Positions 8,723 to 16,337 of a DNA stretch of 47,724 nucleotides are shown in pieces; the stretch's first letter is position 1, and every line of letters starts with the position of its first letter. Origin of the DNA: Allokutzneria sp. NRRL B-24872. Lineage in GTDB: Bacteria > Actinomycetota > Actinomycetes > Mycobacteriales > Pseudonocardiaceae. Made by a program: the position numbers and the translations under genes. Where the stretch lies: contig NZ_MUMH01000104.1 of assembly GCF_002155965.1 (NCBI RefSeq), positions 1 through 47,724 of the forward strand, read 5' to 3'. The notes beneath the pieces are model-generated. The model had not been told where the DNA came from. It did no database searches and saw only the letters and a list, made by a program, of their open reading frames with translations.

Positions 8723-10228
8723 CTCCTCGCCCTCGACCGCGCCCGGACCGCTCGCGAGCAGCACGCTTTCGTGCTCCGGCAAGGAGATCGGCGTGCACCC
8801 GAGGTTGACGACGCAGCAGAAGCCGTCTTCGCGGCGGAACGCGAGCACGTCCGGGCCGAGGTCGATCCACTCCATCGCACCGTCGCCAGGGCGCAACGCC
8901 AAGGCTTTCCGGTAGAGGTGGAGCATCGAGTCCGGCCGGGACTCCTGGACCTCGGCGGTGTAGCCGGCCCACTCCGCGGGCATCGGCAGCCAGCTCTCAC
9001 CGAACGGCGCGGACCACGGAATCGGAATCCGGCAGCCGTCCCGCCCAGGATCAGAACCCTTGGTGCGCGCGAAGACCGGGTCCTGGCGAAGCTCGTCGGG
9101 AAGGTCCTCGATCTCCCACAGGCCGAGTTCCTCCCCTTGGTACACATAGACTCCGCCGGGCAACGCCATCGTCAGCAATGCCGCCGCGCGAGCCCGGCGC
9201 GTGCCGAGTTCGCGGTCGACGGGCGTGCCGTGCCTGCGGTCAGCGAAGTCGAAACCCGTGTCGCCGGAACGGCCGTAGCGCGTCACGTGCCGGGTCACGT
9301 CGTGGTTGGACAGCACCCAGGTCGCCGGAGCGCCGACCGGAGCGTGAGCGTCCACAGTGGACTGGATCACCGCGCGCAGGCGGTCCGGCTCCCACGGGCA
9401 GGCGAGGAAGTCGAAGTTGAAGCCGGAGTGCAGCTCGTCGGAGCGCAGGTAGAGCGCGAAGCGTTCCGGGTCGGGCAGCCACATCTCCCCGACGAAGATC
9501 CGCTTGTCCGGGTAGGAGTCGGCGATCTTGCGCCAGGCGCGGTAGATCTCGTGCACGCCGTCCATGTCGGAGTACGGCAACCGCTCGGCGGCACCGCCGA
9601 CGTCCGGCAGCTCCGGGTCCTTGACCAGGCCGTCCGCGACGTCGATCCGGAACCCGTCGACGCCCCGGTCGAACCAGAAGCGCAGGACGTCCTCGAACTC
9701 CTCGTGCACCTCCGGCTCGGTCCAGTTCAGGTCCGGCTGCTCCGACGCGTACAGGTGCAGGTACCACGACCCATCTGGAACGCGAGTCCACGCGGGACCG
9801 CCGAAGCGCGACTGCCAGTCGTTCGGCGGCAGCTCGCCGCGTCCTTCGCGGAACCAGAACCGCTTGCGCGCCGAGGGGGAACGCAGTGCCTCGGCGAACC
9901 AGGGGTGCTGGTCGGAGCAGTGGTTGGGCACGATGTCGATGATGATCCGGATGCCGAGCGCGTGCGCCTCGGTGATCAGCGCCTCCGCGTCGGCGAGCGT
10001 GCCGAACGCGGGGTCGATGTCGCGGTAGTCGGCGACGTCGTAGCCACCGTCGGCCATCGGCGACGGGTACCACGGGCTGAACCAGATCGCATCGATACCC
10101 AGTTCCGCCAGGTACGGAAGCCGCGCGCGGACACCGGCCAGGTCACCGATCCCGTCCCCGTTCCCGTCGGCGAAGCTGCGCGGGTACACCTGGTAGATGG
10201 CGGCACCGCGCCACCAGTCGTCGGTCAC
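8678..10228 (-). CDS. Alpha-glucosidase (glycoside hydrolase family 13)
   Basis: The 516-residue enzyme has all GH13 signatures: DIVPNH (region I), GFRIDVADG with the Asp nucleophile near 196, FVGEMW with the Glu acid/base near 248, and LSNHDVTRH with the transition-state Asp near 310. The start AIYQVYPRSFADGNGDGIGDL is typical of oligo-1,6-glucosidase/alpha-glucosidase subfamilies. Two GTG codons are possible (10234 and 10228). The GGGGAG site is seven bases from the second and only one from the first, so 10228 is preferred. It has no signal peptide. It is the last gene of the ABC sugar operon and would hydrolyse imported alpha-glucosides in the cytoplasm. Confidence 0.93.
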   Translation of the reverse strand: MTDDWWRGAAIYQVYPRSFADGNGDGIGDLAGVRARLPYLAELGIDAIWFSPWYPSPMADGGYDVADYRDIDPAFGTLADAEALITEAHALGIRIIIDIVPNHCSDQHPWFAEALRSPSARKRFWFREGRGELPPNDWQSRFGGPAWTRVPDGSWYLHLYASEQPDLNWTEPEVHEEFEDVLRFWFDRGVDGFRIDVADGLVKDPELPDVGGAAERLPYSDMDGVHEIYRAWRKIADSYPDKRIFVGEMWLPDPERFALYLRSDELHSGFNFDFLACPWEPDRLRAVIQSTVDAHAPVGAPATWVLSNHDVTRHVTRYGRSGDTGFDFADRRHGTPVDRELGTRRARAAALLTMALPGGVYVYQGEELGLWEIEDLPDELRQDPVFARTKGSDPGRDGCRIPIPWSAPFGESWLPMPAEWAGYTAEVQESRPDSMLHLYRKALALRPGDGAMEWIDLGPDVLAFRREDGFCCVVNLGCTPISLPEHESVLLASGPGAVEGEELAPDAAVWLREASA

Positions 10229-10240
10229 TGTCACACTCCC

Positions 10241-11110
10241 CTATCCCTTGATGCTTCCGGCGGTCAGGCCGGCGAGGATCTGTCGCTGGAAGACCAGGAA
10301 GATCGCCACCATGGGCAGGCTGGCCAGCACGAGCCCGGCCAGCAGCAGGTTCAGCGGCATGTCCGGCTCCACCCGTTGCAGCGCGACGCTGAGCGTCTGC
10401 GCCCCGGGGTCCGGGAACACCAGCAGCGGCCAGATGAAGTCCTTCCAGGCGGCCACGATCGCGAAGATCGAGACCACCGCGAGGACCGGCCGCGACATCG
10501 GCAGCACGATGCGCGTGAGGATGCGCACGGGCCCGGCCCCGTCGAGCGTCGCGGCCTCGATCAGCTCTTCGGGGATCTGGTCGAAGAACCGCTTCAGCAG
10601 GTAGATGTTGAAGGCGTTGGCCGCGGCGGGAAGCCAGATAGCGGCCGGTGAGTTGATCAGGTTCGCGTGCACGATCGGAACGTCCACAATGGTCAGATAC
10701 GTCGGCACGAGCAGCGCGGACGCGGGCAACATCAAGGTCGCCAGCATCAAGCCCATGATCGCGTTGCCCAGCACCGGCCGCAGCTTCGACAGCGCATAGG
10801 CTGCCGGAACATCCACCGCCAGCTGGAAAAGCCACGCGCCGCCCGCGACGACCAGCGTGTTGAGGAAGTAGCGCGCGAGGTCCATCTCCTGCCATGCCTG
10901 CGCATAGCTCTCCGGGTGCCAGACCTCCGGCACGATCGGCGACGGCACGCGCGCCAGCTCGGGAGCTGACTTCATCGCACCCGTCACCGCCCAGTACAGC
11001 GGGAACAGGAACGCGGCTGTGAAGACCAGCAACACCAAGGAGAACACGGTCCAGTAGGCGGCTTTTCCCTTGGGGCTGCGCAACCTCGCCGGAGACACGA
11101 GCGTCCTCAT
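10241..11110 (-). CDS. Carbohydrate ABC transporter permease (MalG type)
   Basis: The 289-residue protein has six predicted membrane segments. The family's cytoplasmic EAA loop reads EELIEAATLDGAGPVRILTR. The C-terminus ends in QRQILAGLTAGSIKG, the usual MalG tail. The start overlaps the stop of the upstream permease (ATGA), and the glucosidase follows closely. It forms the membrane channel with the MalF-type partner. No ATPase gene is present in the operon, so a shared MsiK-like ATPase elsewhere is expected; this is usual in actinomycetes. Confidence 0.93.
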   Translation of the reverse strand: MRTLVSPARLRSPKGKAAYWTVFSLVLLVFTAAFLFPLYWAVTGAMKSAPELARVPSPIVPEVWHPESYAQAWQEMDLARYFLNTLVVAGGAWLFQLAVDVPAAYALSKLRPVLGNAIMGLMLATLMLPASALLVPTYLTIVDVPIVHANLINSPAAIWLPAAANAFNIYLLKRFFDQIPEELIEAATLDGAGPVRILTRIVLPMSRPVLAVVSIFAIVAAWKDFIWPLLVFPDPGAQTLSVALQRVEPDMPLNLLLAGLVLASLPMVAIFLVFQRQILAGLTAGSIKG

Positions 11111-11988
11111 GCTCTCCCCTTCGTCAGGCGGACGTAGGTGGCCGAGAAGACGCCGAGCACCACGAACAGCAGCAGGCTCATCGCGCTCGCCGTGCCGAAG
11201 TCGTTGTAGACGAAGGCATAGCGGTACAGCAGGAGCAACACCGTGAGCGTGGAGTCCTCAGGCCCGCCGCCCGTCATGACGTACGGCTCGGTGAACACCT
11301 GCATGGTCGCGATGACCTGCATCAGCATCAGCACGACCAGCACGAACTTCGTCTGCGGCACCGTGACGTGCCACAGGCGCTTCCACAGGCTCGCGCCGTC
11401 GAGCTCGGCCGCCTCGTACAGCTCACCCGGGATCGTCTGCAACGCCGCGAGGTAGATCAGCGTGGCGCTGCCCATGTTCGCCCACGTGGAGACGATCACC
11501 AGCGAGATCATCGCCGTGTCGCCGGAGTCCAGCCAGTGCAGCGGCGGCGCTCCGATCGCGCGCAGTCCGTCGTTGAACAGGCCGGGACCTGGGTTGTAGA
11601 ACCACTTCCACAGCAACGAGGTCACCACCGGCGGCAACATCACCGGCAGGTACACCAGCAGCCGGAAGTAGGCGCGCGCGTGCCGCATCTCGTTGAGCAC
11701 CACGGCGGTGATGAACGGGACGACGAACCCCAGCAACAACGCCAACGCGGTGAACAGCACCGTGTTCCGCCACGCGACGCCGAACAGCGGGTCCGCGAAC
11801 AGGCGCTCGAAGTTCGCGAAGCCCACCCACGTCGGCTCGTTGACGAAGTCCACCTGCTGAAAGCTCAGCAGCACGCCGCGGATGATCGGCCACCACGAGA
11901 ACAGCGCGAAGCACAGCAGTGCGGCGGAGAGCAGCCCGTACGCCGTCAGGTTCCGCCGCGCTACCTCACCCAGCCTGGGCGAGCGCAC
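11107..11988 (-). CDS. Carbohydrate ABC transporter permease (MalF type)
   Basis: The 293-residue protein has six membrane segments and the EAA loop ELYEAAELDGASLWKRLWHVTVP. The best start is a GTG at 11988, inside the end of the binding-protein gene (23-bp overlap), preceded by a GAAGG-like site. It pairs with the MalG-type permease encoded directly downstream. Confidence 0.92.
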   Translation of the reverse strand: MRSPRLGEVARRNLTAYGLLSAALLCFALFSWWPIIRGVLLSFQQVDFVNEPTWVGFANFERLFADPLFGVAWRNTVLFTALALLLGFVVPFITAVVLNEMRHARAYFRLLVYLPVMLPPVVTSLLWKWFYNPGPGLFNDGLRAIGAPPLHWLDSGDTAMISLVIVSTWANMGSATLIYLAALQTIPGELYEAAELDGASLWKRLWHVTVPQTKFVLVVLMLMQVIATMQVFTEPYVMTGGGPEDSTLTVLLLLYRYAFVYNDFGTASAMSLLLFVVLGVFSATYVRLTKGRA

Positions 11989-13294
11989 TGTTGACCTTCG
12001 TCTCCGCCTCGGCGAGCAGCCGGTCCAGGTCCGCGTCGCGATCGGTCAGCACGGCCTGCATCAGCCCGTCCAGCGCCGCGTAGACCCGCTGCGCGTTCGG
12101 CGGCTCGATGTTGCCCTTCACGTTGGCGTCCACAAAGGACTGGTAGTTGCGCACGGGAACTGTGGCGTACTTGGCTTTCAGCGCCTCCTGCTTCTCGCGC
12201 ACCGCTCCGGCGTAGAGGTCGGAGAAGGGCGAGACCGGCAGTCCGACCGGCTGCTTGAGGTCCACGTAGCGCTTGAGGTTGCTCTCGATGCGGTCCGGGT
12301 TGAGGTACTTCCAGCGCAACCACGTCAGCCCGGCCTTCACCTTCTCCGGGCTGGCCTTCGGGTTGATCATGTAGCCCTCGCCGCCGATCAGCGTGCCCCC
12401 GCCGCCCGGCATCGGCGCCATGCCGTAGTCGGTGTAGGAGCCCCCGAACTGGTTGACCAGCGTGGGGATGTTGTCCGGCGCCGCGAGGTACATGCCGAGC
12501 TGGCCCGCGCCCATCATCCGCTGCACGTCACCGATCTCCAGCAGCTGCTTGTCGCCCATGCTGTTGTCGGTCCAGCGCATCTCCCTGAGTTGGCGCAGCA
12601 CTTCGCGTCCCTTGGCGTTGGCGAAGTCGGCCTTCCAGCCGTCGCCGTCCCAGCGCGCCACCTGCCCGCCGACCGAGTACAACCAGCTCGTCAGGTGCCA
12701 GCCGCCCTGGTTGTTCTTGCTGAGATCCGCGAACCCGACCGTGCCGTTGCCCAGCGCGCTGATCTTCTTCGCCGCTTCGCGGACCTGCTCCCACGTCGTC
12801 GGCGGGCGGTCCGGGTCGAGCCCCGCCCTGGTGAAGAGCGCGCGGTTGTACAGCAGGCCCATCGAGTAGTTCGCCGTCGGCAGGCCGTGCACGCGACCCT
12901 TGCCGTCCTTGAAAACGTCCAGCAGGCCCGGCTGGATCTCCGGGAGTTCGCGGAGTTCGTCGGTGATGTCCTTGGCCTGGCGGCGCGCGATGATCTGCGC
13001 CGGGTCGGTGAAGTACACGTAGAAGACGTCCTCCAGCTGCCCGCTCGCGAGCTTCGCCGAGAACACCTTCGGGTCCATGAACCCCTCGCGGGGCTGGATG
13101 TCGATGTCCGGATGGGCCGCCTCGAACGCGGCCACGTCCTCGTCGAAGATCCGCCGCTCGAACGCCTGCGTCTGCGGCGCCTGCCCGTTCACCGTGATCA
13201 CGACCTTGCCGCTGCTCGCCGGTGCGGTCGCACCGCAGGCGACCGCGCTCAGGCAGCACAACAGGCCGAGCGTGACGCGCCAACCTCTGGCCAT
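11966..13294 (-). CDS. Sugar ABC transporter substrate-binding lipoprotein
   Basis: The 442-residue protein has a lipoprotein signal ending in the lipobox LSAVAC, so it should be anchored to the outer face of the membrane. The rest matches family 1 extracellular solute-binding proteins (VVITVNGQAPQTQAFERRIFDEDVAAFEAAHPDIDI near the N-terminus and an AAKKISALGNG segment later). The ATG at 13294 is chosen over an in-frame upstream codon because AGGAGG precedes it and the signal peptide starts there. It is the first gene of the operon. A promoter candidate is at 13353-13381. The substrate is probably an alpha-glucoside, judging from the GH13 gene. Confidence 0.93.
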   Translation of the reverse strand: MARGWRVTLGLLCCLSAVACGATAPASSGKVVITVNGQAPQTQAFERRIFDEDVAAFEAAHPDIDIQPREGFMDPKVFSAKLASGQLEDVFYVYFTDPAQIIARRQAKDITDELRELPEIQPGLLDVFKDGKGRVHGLPTANYSMGLLYNRALFTRAGLDPDRPPTTWEQVREAAKKISALGNGTVGFADLSKNNQGGWHLTSWLYSVGGQVARWDGDGWKADFANAKGREVLRQLREMRWTDNSMGDKQLLEIGDVQRMMGAGQLGMYLAAPDNIPTLVNQFGGSYTDYGMAPMPGGGGTLIGGEGYMINPKASPEKVKAGLTWLRWKYLNPDRIESNLKRYVDLKQPVGLPVSPFSDLYAGAVREKQEALKAKYATVPVRNYQSFVDANVKGNIEPPNAQRVYAALDGLMQAVLTDRDADLDRLLAEAETKVNSALAQAG

Positions 13295-13352
13295 GGGGGA
13301 GCCCTCCTCAGCGTCGGTGCTGTGGCGGCGCGGTCCAAGCTGTGGCTCGCCC

Positions 13353-13381
13353 ACCATAGGTTCCCGCACACATCAGCGCAA
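13353..13381 (-). promoter_or_regulatory. Promoter candidate for the sugar operon
   Basis: On the minus strand TTGCGC and TATGGT are separated by exactly 17 bases, close to the vegetative sigma consensus. The predicted start leaves a leader of about 50 bases before the AGGAGG site of the binding-protein gene. Confidence 0.55.
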
Positions 13382-13541
13382 GATCTCGACATCCAGCCGC
13401 AATATCCACACAACTGTGGCGCAGCATTGCCGTTGCCCCCGTTCAGGGCTTCCGCTCTGGCACGAGCCAAACGGAAGGCAGCCGACCCCCACCTGAAGGC
13501 ATACCGTCAGGCAACGGGGAGTCCAGGTTCCGGGGGCAGCC

Positions 13542-14288
13542 ATGTCGGGCTCGATCACAGAAGTCATCGCGGCCGTGCACCACGTACAGGAACTGCTCAG
13601 GAGTTCCCACGAGAGCTTGGCGCGGGCCGAAACCACCCTCGAGGAAGCCAGGGATTCCTACAACCAGGCCACCGAAGGCACGTCACGCGGGGAAACGTCC
13701 GCCTTGTTCGAGCAGGTCAGTGGAGAGCTTGCGCAGATCTGTCGGCTCGTTGACCGAGCATCGAACTCGCTCCAGTCATTCATCCACCACCTGCGCGGCA
13801 CCTCCTCTTCCTCCGCCGCGTCTCCAGCGAGCTCGCACGTGTGGTCGCCACCTTCCACATTCGCCCCGCAAGGATTCACCGAGCGAAGCTTTCGCCACTT
13901 CCGCAGGGCGCTACGCCAGTTGGTCACGCGAGCTGGACTTCCGGACGGCGACCTCGTGCTCCAAGGGAGCCGCGTGAGCCACAAGGCGAAGCTCAACGAG
14001 TCCGACATCGACATCGCACTGCGCGTTGACAACGCCACTTTCTTCGACCTGGCCGAGGAGTCGTTGGCCAACGCACCGCTGGGAACGAAGCTGCGCGCGA
14101 AGAAGCTGCGACGCATTCGGACAGGGCAACTTTCCACTTTTGACCTGGGCACAGAATTCCGTGAGCTGCGCGAGGAACTTGTAGACTCGCGCGTGCCGTT
14201 CGCCGTGCAGTTCAGCGTGTTGAGGATGGGCAGCAAACTGGACACCGCACCGCAGTACCCGATCAACAAGGGGGCTCAGCGTGAGTGA
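13542..14288 (+). CDS. Helical N-terminal domain plus nucleotidyltransferase domain, possible toxin
   Basis: The protein has 248 residues. Residues 1-85 are helical and hydrophilic (two long amphipathic helices around ATEGTS), resembling small carrier domains seen at the N-terminus of actinobacterial polymorphic toxins (DUF6244-like; my pattern match). After a Ser/Ala-rich linker (86-105) comes a minimal nucleotidyltransferase core: GS at 142-143, then D155 and D157 (ESDIDIAL), with the spacing typical of the superfamily. A third acidic residue is not obvious; Q223 stands on the strand where it might be expected. Its end overlaps the next gene by 8 bp. It could be a toxin, an MNT-like antitoxin component or a housekeeping transferase. 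Confidence 0.6.
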   Translation: MSGSITEVIAAVHHVQELLRSSHESLARAETTLEEARDSYNQATEGTSRGETSALFEQVSGELAQICRLVDRASNSLQSFIHHLRGTSSSSAASPASSHVWSPPSTFAPQGFTERSFRHFRRALRQLVTRAGLPDGDLVLQGSRVSHKAKLNESDIDIALRVDNATFFDLAEESLANAPLGTKLRAKKLRRIRTGQLSTFDLGTEFRELREELVDSRVPFAVQFSVLRMGSKLDTAPQYPINKGAQRE

Positions 14289-14616
14289 TCTGCAATTCAT
14301 GGCGATGGTGGACGGCGCGTCCAGCAACGACATCGTCCGCGTTCTCGTGGAGGTCGGCGCGGAAACGAAGAAGGAGCGCACGCTTCTCCTGTCCGGCAAC
14401 CTCATGGACGTGCGAGCGAACGAGGACGCGGACCCGTCCCTCGTTGACGGCTCAGATGATGAATGGCAGCACTACGCGTGGGTGGTCGAGTCGTACCCGA
14501 CAGCCAAAACCATCACGGAAGACGACCAGGTCCTGCTCGCGCGAAAGATTCGCGAGGCCCTGCGCGACGAGGGCATGTCGGTGGAGATCGCGGCGAGCTT
14601 CGAGGCGCGCCTGTGA
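14281..14616 (+). CDS. Small acidic protein coupled to the nucleotidyltransferase gene, possible immunity/antitoxin
   Basis: The 111-residue acidic protein has no membrane segment or signal. It has an N-terminal strand-rich part (QFMAMVDGASSNDIVRVLVEVG) and a C-terminal helix-strand (LLARKIREALRDEGMSVEIAASFE). I do not recognise the family. The GTG start lies inside the upstream gene with an 8-bp overlap, so the two proteins are made together. Size, charge and coupling fit an immunity protein or antitoxin, but this is inferred from context only. Confidence 0.6.
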   Translation: MSDLQFMAMVDGASSNDIVRVLVEVGAETKKERTLLLSGNLMDVRANEDADPSLVDGSDDEWQHYAWVVESYPTAKTITEDDQVLLARKIREALRDEGMSVEIAASFEARL

Positions 14617-14730
14617 CGCGAAGCCACGCTTGAAGACACCCAAACCTTGGCCTGCGCGCACCAGCGGCGAGCGGAACGCGGCGGCTCAGGGATCGACGAG
14701 GTGCGCCAACGGCTCCTTTGACGCGTTGAA

Positions 14731-14755
14731 CGCACTGAACGGGTCGTTCAGTGCG
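14731..14755. repeat. Palindrome, family B copy 1
   Basis: CGCACTGAACG-GGT-CGTTCAGTGCG is a perfect 11-3-11 inverted repeat in the convergent gap between the small partner gene and the LacI gene. It shares its TGAACG core with the clusters at 29424-29627 and the related TGAATGA units at 47641-47716. It may act as a bidirectional terminator, although no T-run follows. Confidence 0.75.
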
Positions 14756-14787
14756 TCCCGACGCGGAGCGCGAGCAGGGGTTGGGGC

Positions 14788-14810
14788 GTAACCAATGCGG
14801 CATTGGTTAC
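14788..14810. repeat. Palindrome, family A copy 2
   Basis: GTAACCAATGC-G-GCATTGGTTAC is a perfect 11-1-11 inverted repeat. The same hairpin, with one arm base changed, occurs at 39184-39206, and half of it at 3576-3590. It lies 33 bp after the family B palindrome in the same convergent gap. Confidence 0.8.
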
Positions 14811-14885
14811 GTCTGGCGCAACGACGTGGGCTGGGGTCGTGTGTCCTGCGCCGACGGTCGTCGACGGCGAAAGCCCCGGCGCGGG

Positions 14886-15893
14886 TTAGCGCGGGGCGGG
14901 GGCGGTGGAGCCTCGGACGACGAGTTCGGGTTCGTAGAGGAGTTCTTCCGCGGCGACCTCGGCGCCGTTGATCTGGACGGTGAGCAGGTCGACGGCGGCG
15001 CGGCCCATGGCCTCGATGGGCTGGCGGATGGTGGTGAGCGGCGGGTCGGTGCAGTTCATGAACGCGGAGTCGTCGTAGCCGATGACGGAGAGATCGTGCG
15101 GGACGGCGAGGCCGCGGCGGCGGGCGGCGCGGACGGTGCCGAGTGCGAGGGGGTCGCTGGCGCAGACGATGCCGGTGACGCCGCGTTCGATCAGGCGCGC
15201 GGCCGCGGCCTGGCCGCCTTCGAGGGAGAACATGGCGTGGCCGACCCATTCTGCGGGGACGTCGAGGCCGGTGCGGGAGGCGGCGGCGGTGAACGCGGCG
15301 AGCTTGCGGCGGGAGGGGACGTGGTCGGGCGGGCCGAGGACCATGCCGACGCGGGAGTGGCCGAGCGAGGTGAGGTGGGTGAGCGCCTGCTCGGCGGCGA
15401 CGGCGTCGTCGCAGGAGACGCGGGGGAAGCCGAGGTCCTCGACGGCGGCGTTGACGAGCACGGTGGGCAGGTTGCGCTCGGTCAGCAGGTGGTAGTGCTC
15501 GTGCGAGGCGTCGGCCGAGGCGTAGGCGCCGCCGGCGAAGAGCACGCCGGAAACCTGTTGGGCCAGCAGGAGTTCGACGTAGTCGGCCTCGGAAACCCCG
15601 CCGGCGGTGCGGGTGCAGAGCACGGGGGTGAACCCCTGCTGGGCGAGCGCGTTGCCCATGATCTCGGCGAAGGCGGGGAAGATCGGGTTCTGGAGCTCGG
15701 GCAGCACGAGGCCGACCAGCCGCGCCCGCTCGCCGCGCAGCTGGGTGGGGCGCTCGTAGCCGAGCACGTCGAGCGCGGTCAGCACGGCGGCGCGGGTGGA
15801 GGAGGAGACGCCGGGTTTGCCGTTGAGCACGCGGCTCACGGTCGCCTCGCTCACCCCGACCTTGCGGGCCACCTCGGCCAGTCGTCGCGTCAT
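14886..15893 (-). CDS. LacI-family transcriptional regulator
   Basis: The 335-residue protein begins MTRRLAEVARKVGVSEATVS, continues with RVLNGKPGVS and has the hinge-helix region typical of LacI repressors. A periplasmic-binding-protein-like sensor domain follows (VGLVLPELQNPIFPAFAEIMG). The ATG at 15893 is chosen because the helix-turn-helix starts there; the open frame upstream to 16082 has no homology. It is divergent from the lux-type operon and 1.6 kb from the sugar ABC operon, so either or both could be targets. Sugar-responsive repression is the family norm; the effector is unknown. Confidence 0.92.
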   Translation of the reverse strand: MTRRLAEVARKVGVSEATVSRVLNGKPGVSSSTRAAVLTALDVLGYERPTQLRGERARLVGLVLPELQNPIFPAFAEIMGNALAQQGFTPVLCTRTAGGVSEADYVELLLAQQVSGVLFAGGAYASADASHEHYHLLTERNLPTVLVNAAVEDLGFPRVSCDDAVAAEQALTHLTSLGHSRVGMVLGPPDHVPSRRKLAAFTAAASRTGLDVPAEWVGHAMFSLEGGQAAAARLIERGVTGIVCASDPLALGTVRAARRRGLAVPHDLSVIGYDDSAFMNCTDPPLTTIRQPIEAMGRAAVDLLTVQINGAEVAAEELLYEPELVVRGSTAPAPR

Positions 15894-16162
15894 GCCGCCA
15901 TGGTGACGCAAGTTCCTGCAAGACGGCCACATTTCTTGCGCGCGCTTGCGGTTGCTGCGTTCGGCGTAAGCCGGTCCCGAGGGTAGGTGTCGGCCGAAAG
16001 CAGGGTTGCCGGGGTCAAAAGGATGACAGTGTCTGGACTCGGCGCACCCCGGTTTGTTCAGATTCCAGGCCGGGAATTCCAAGCCCCGGGACGACTTACC
16101 CGAACGGCCTACCAGCTGAATATCGAGTGCCCGTTACCTGATGTGAGGATACTCGCCGCGAG

Positions 16163-16193
16163 TTGCGATCCTTGCAGGTCAAGAGCGTATAAA
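16163..16193 (+). promoter_or_regulatory. Promoter candidate for the lux-type operon
   Basis: TTGCGA (16163-16168) and TATAAA (16188-16193) are separated by 19 bases, longer than ideal, and lie in the only A/T-rich patch of the region. The -35 hexamer abuts the ACTCG-CCG-CGAGT inverted repeat, a plausible operator. A transcript would have a leader of about 140 bases. Confidence 0.35.
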
Positions 16194-16233
16194 GAATTTT
16201 TCTAAGGTTTCGGGCCCTAGGATGGGAAGGGTC

Positions 16234-16251
16234 TTCGGTCCGCCGACCGAA
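16234..16251 (+). promoter_or_regulatory. Leader hairpin upstream of the lux-type operon
   Basis: TTCGGTC-CGCC-GACCGAA is a perfect 7-4-7 inverted repeat flanked by GGG and CCCCC and followed by a pyrimidine-rich stretch. It could be an operator, an attenuator or an upstream terminator. Confidence 0.45.
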
Positions 16252-16291
16252 CCCCCTTATCCACTTCTCTTCCTTCCCGCGCGGGCGTCTG

Positions 16292-16320
16292 TTCGAGTGC
16301 GCTCAACGGGATTCGAGTGC
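16292..16320 (+). repeat. Direct repeat TTCGAGTGC x2, 20-bp period
   Basis: TTCGAGTGC occurs at 16292-16300 and again at 16312-16320, exactly 20 bases (about two helical turns) apart and just before the ribosome site of the first lux-type gene. Such spacing is common for regulator half-sites; function is unproven. Confidence 0.5.
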
Positions 16321-16337
16321 TGCCCGAAGGAGACGCG

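Larger units (their letters stand above)
15894..16337. other. 444-bp divergent control region between LacI and the lux-type operon
   Basis: No gene is supported here. It contains CTTGCG direct repeats at 15935-15940 and 15945-15950 with inverted CGCAAG at 15907-15912, close to the LacI start. An inverted repeat ACTCG-CCG-CGAGT lies at 16151-16163. An A/T-rich island sits around 16188-16206, unusual in this DNA. A hairpin lies at 16234-16251 and a direct repeat at 16292-16320. Together these suggest a controlled promoter and a structured leader for the lux-type operon. Confidence 0.5.

Noticed and set aside
10241-13294. Missing ATPase taken as a sign of an inactive sugar transporter
   Set aside because: Actinomycetes commonly use one shared MsiK-type ATPase for several sugar ABC systems, so its absence from the operon is normal.
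11882-13753. Long plus-strand frame opposite the sugar binding protein
   Set aside because: The minus-strand gene has a lipobox and family matches; the plus frame has Arg/Val-rich shadow composition.
14686-14885. Coding frames that read through the family A and B repeats (for example peptides rich in LNGSF and NESF)
   Set aside because: The peptides come from the palindromes themselves, in every frame, and have no ribosome site.
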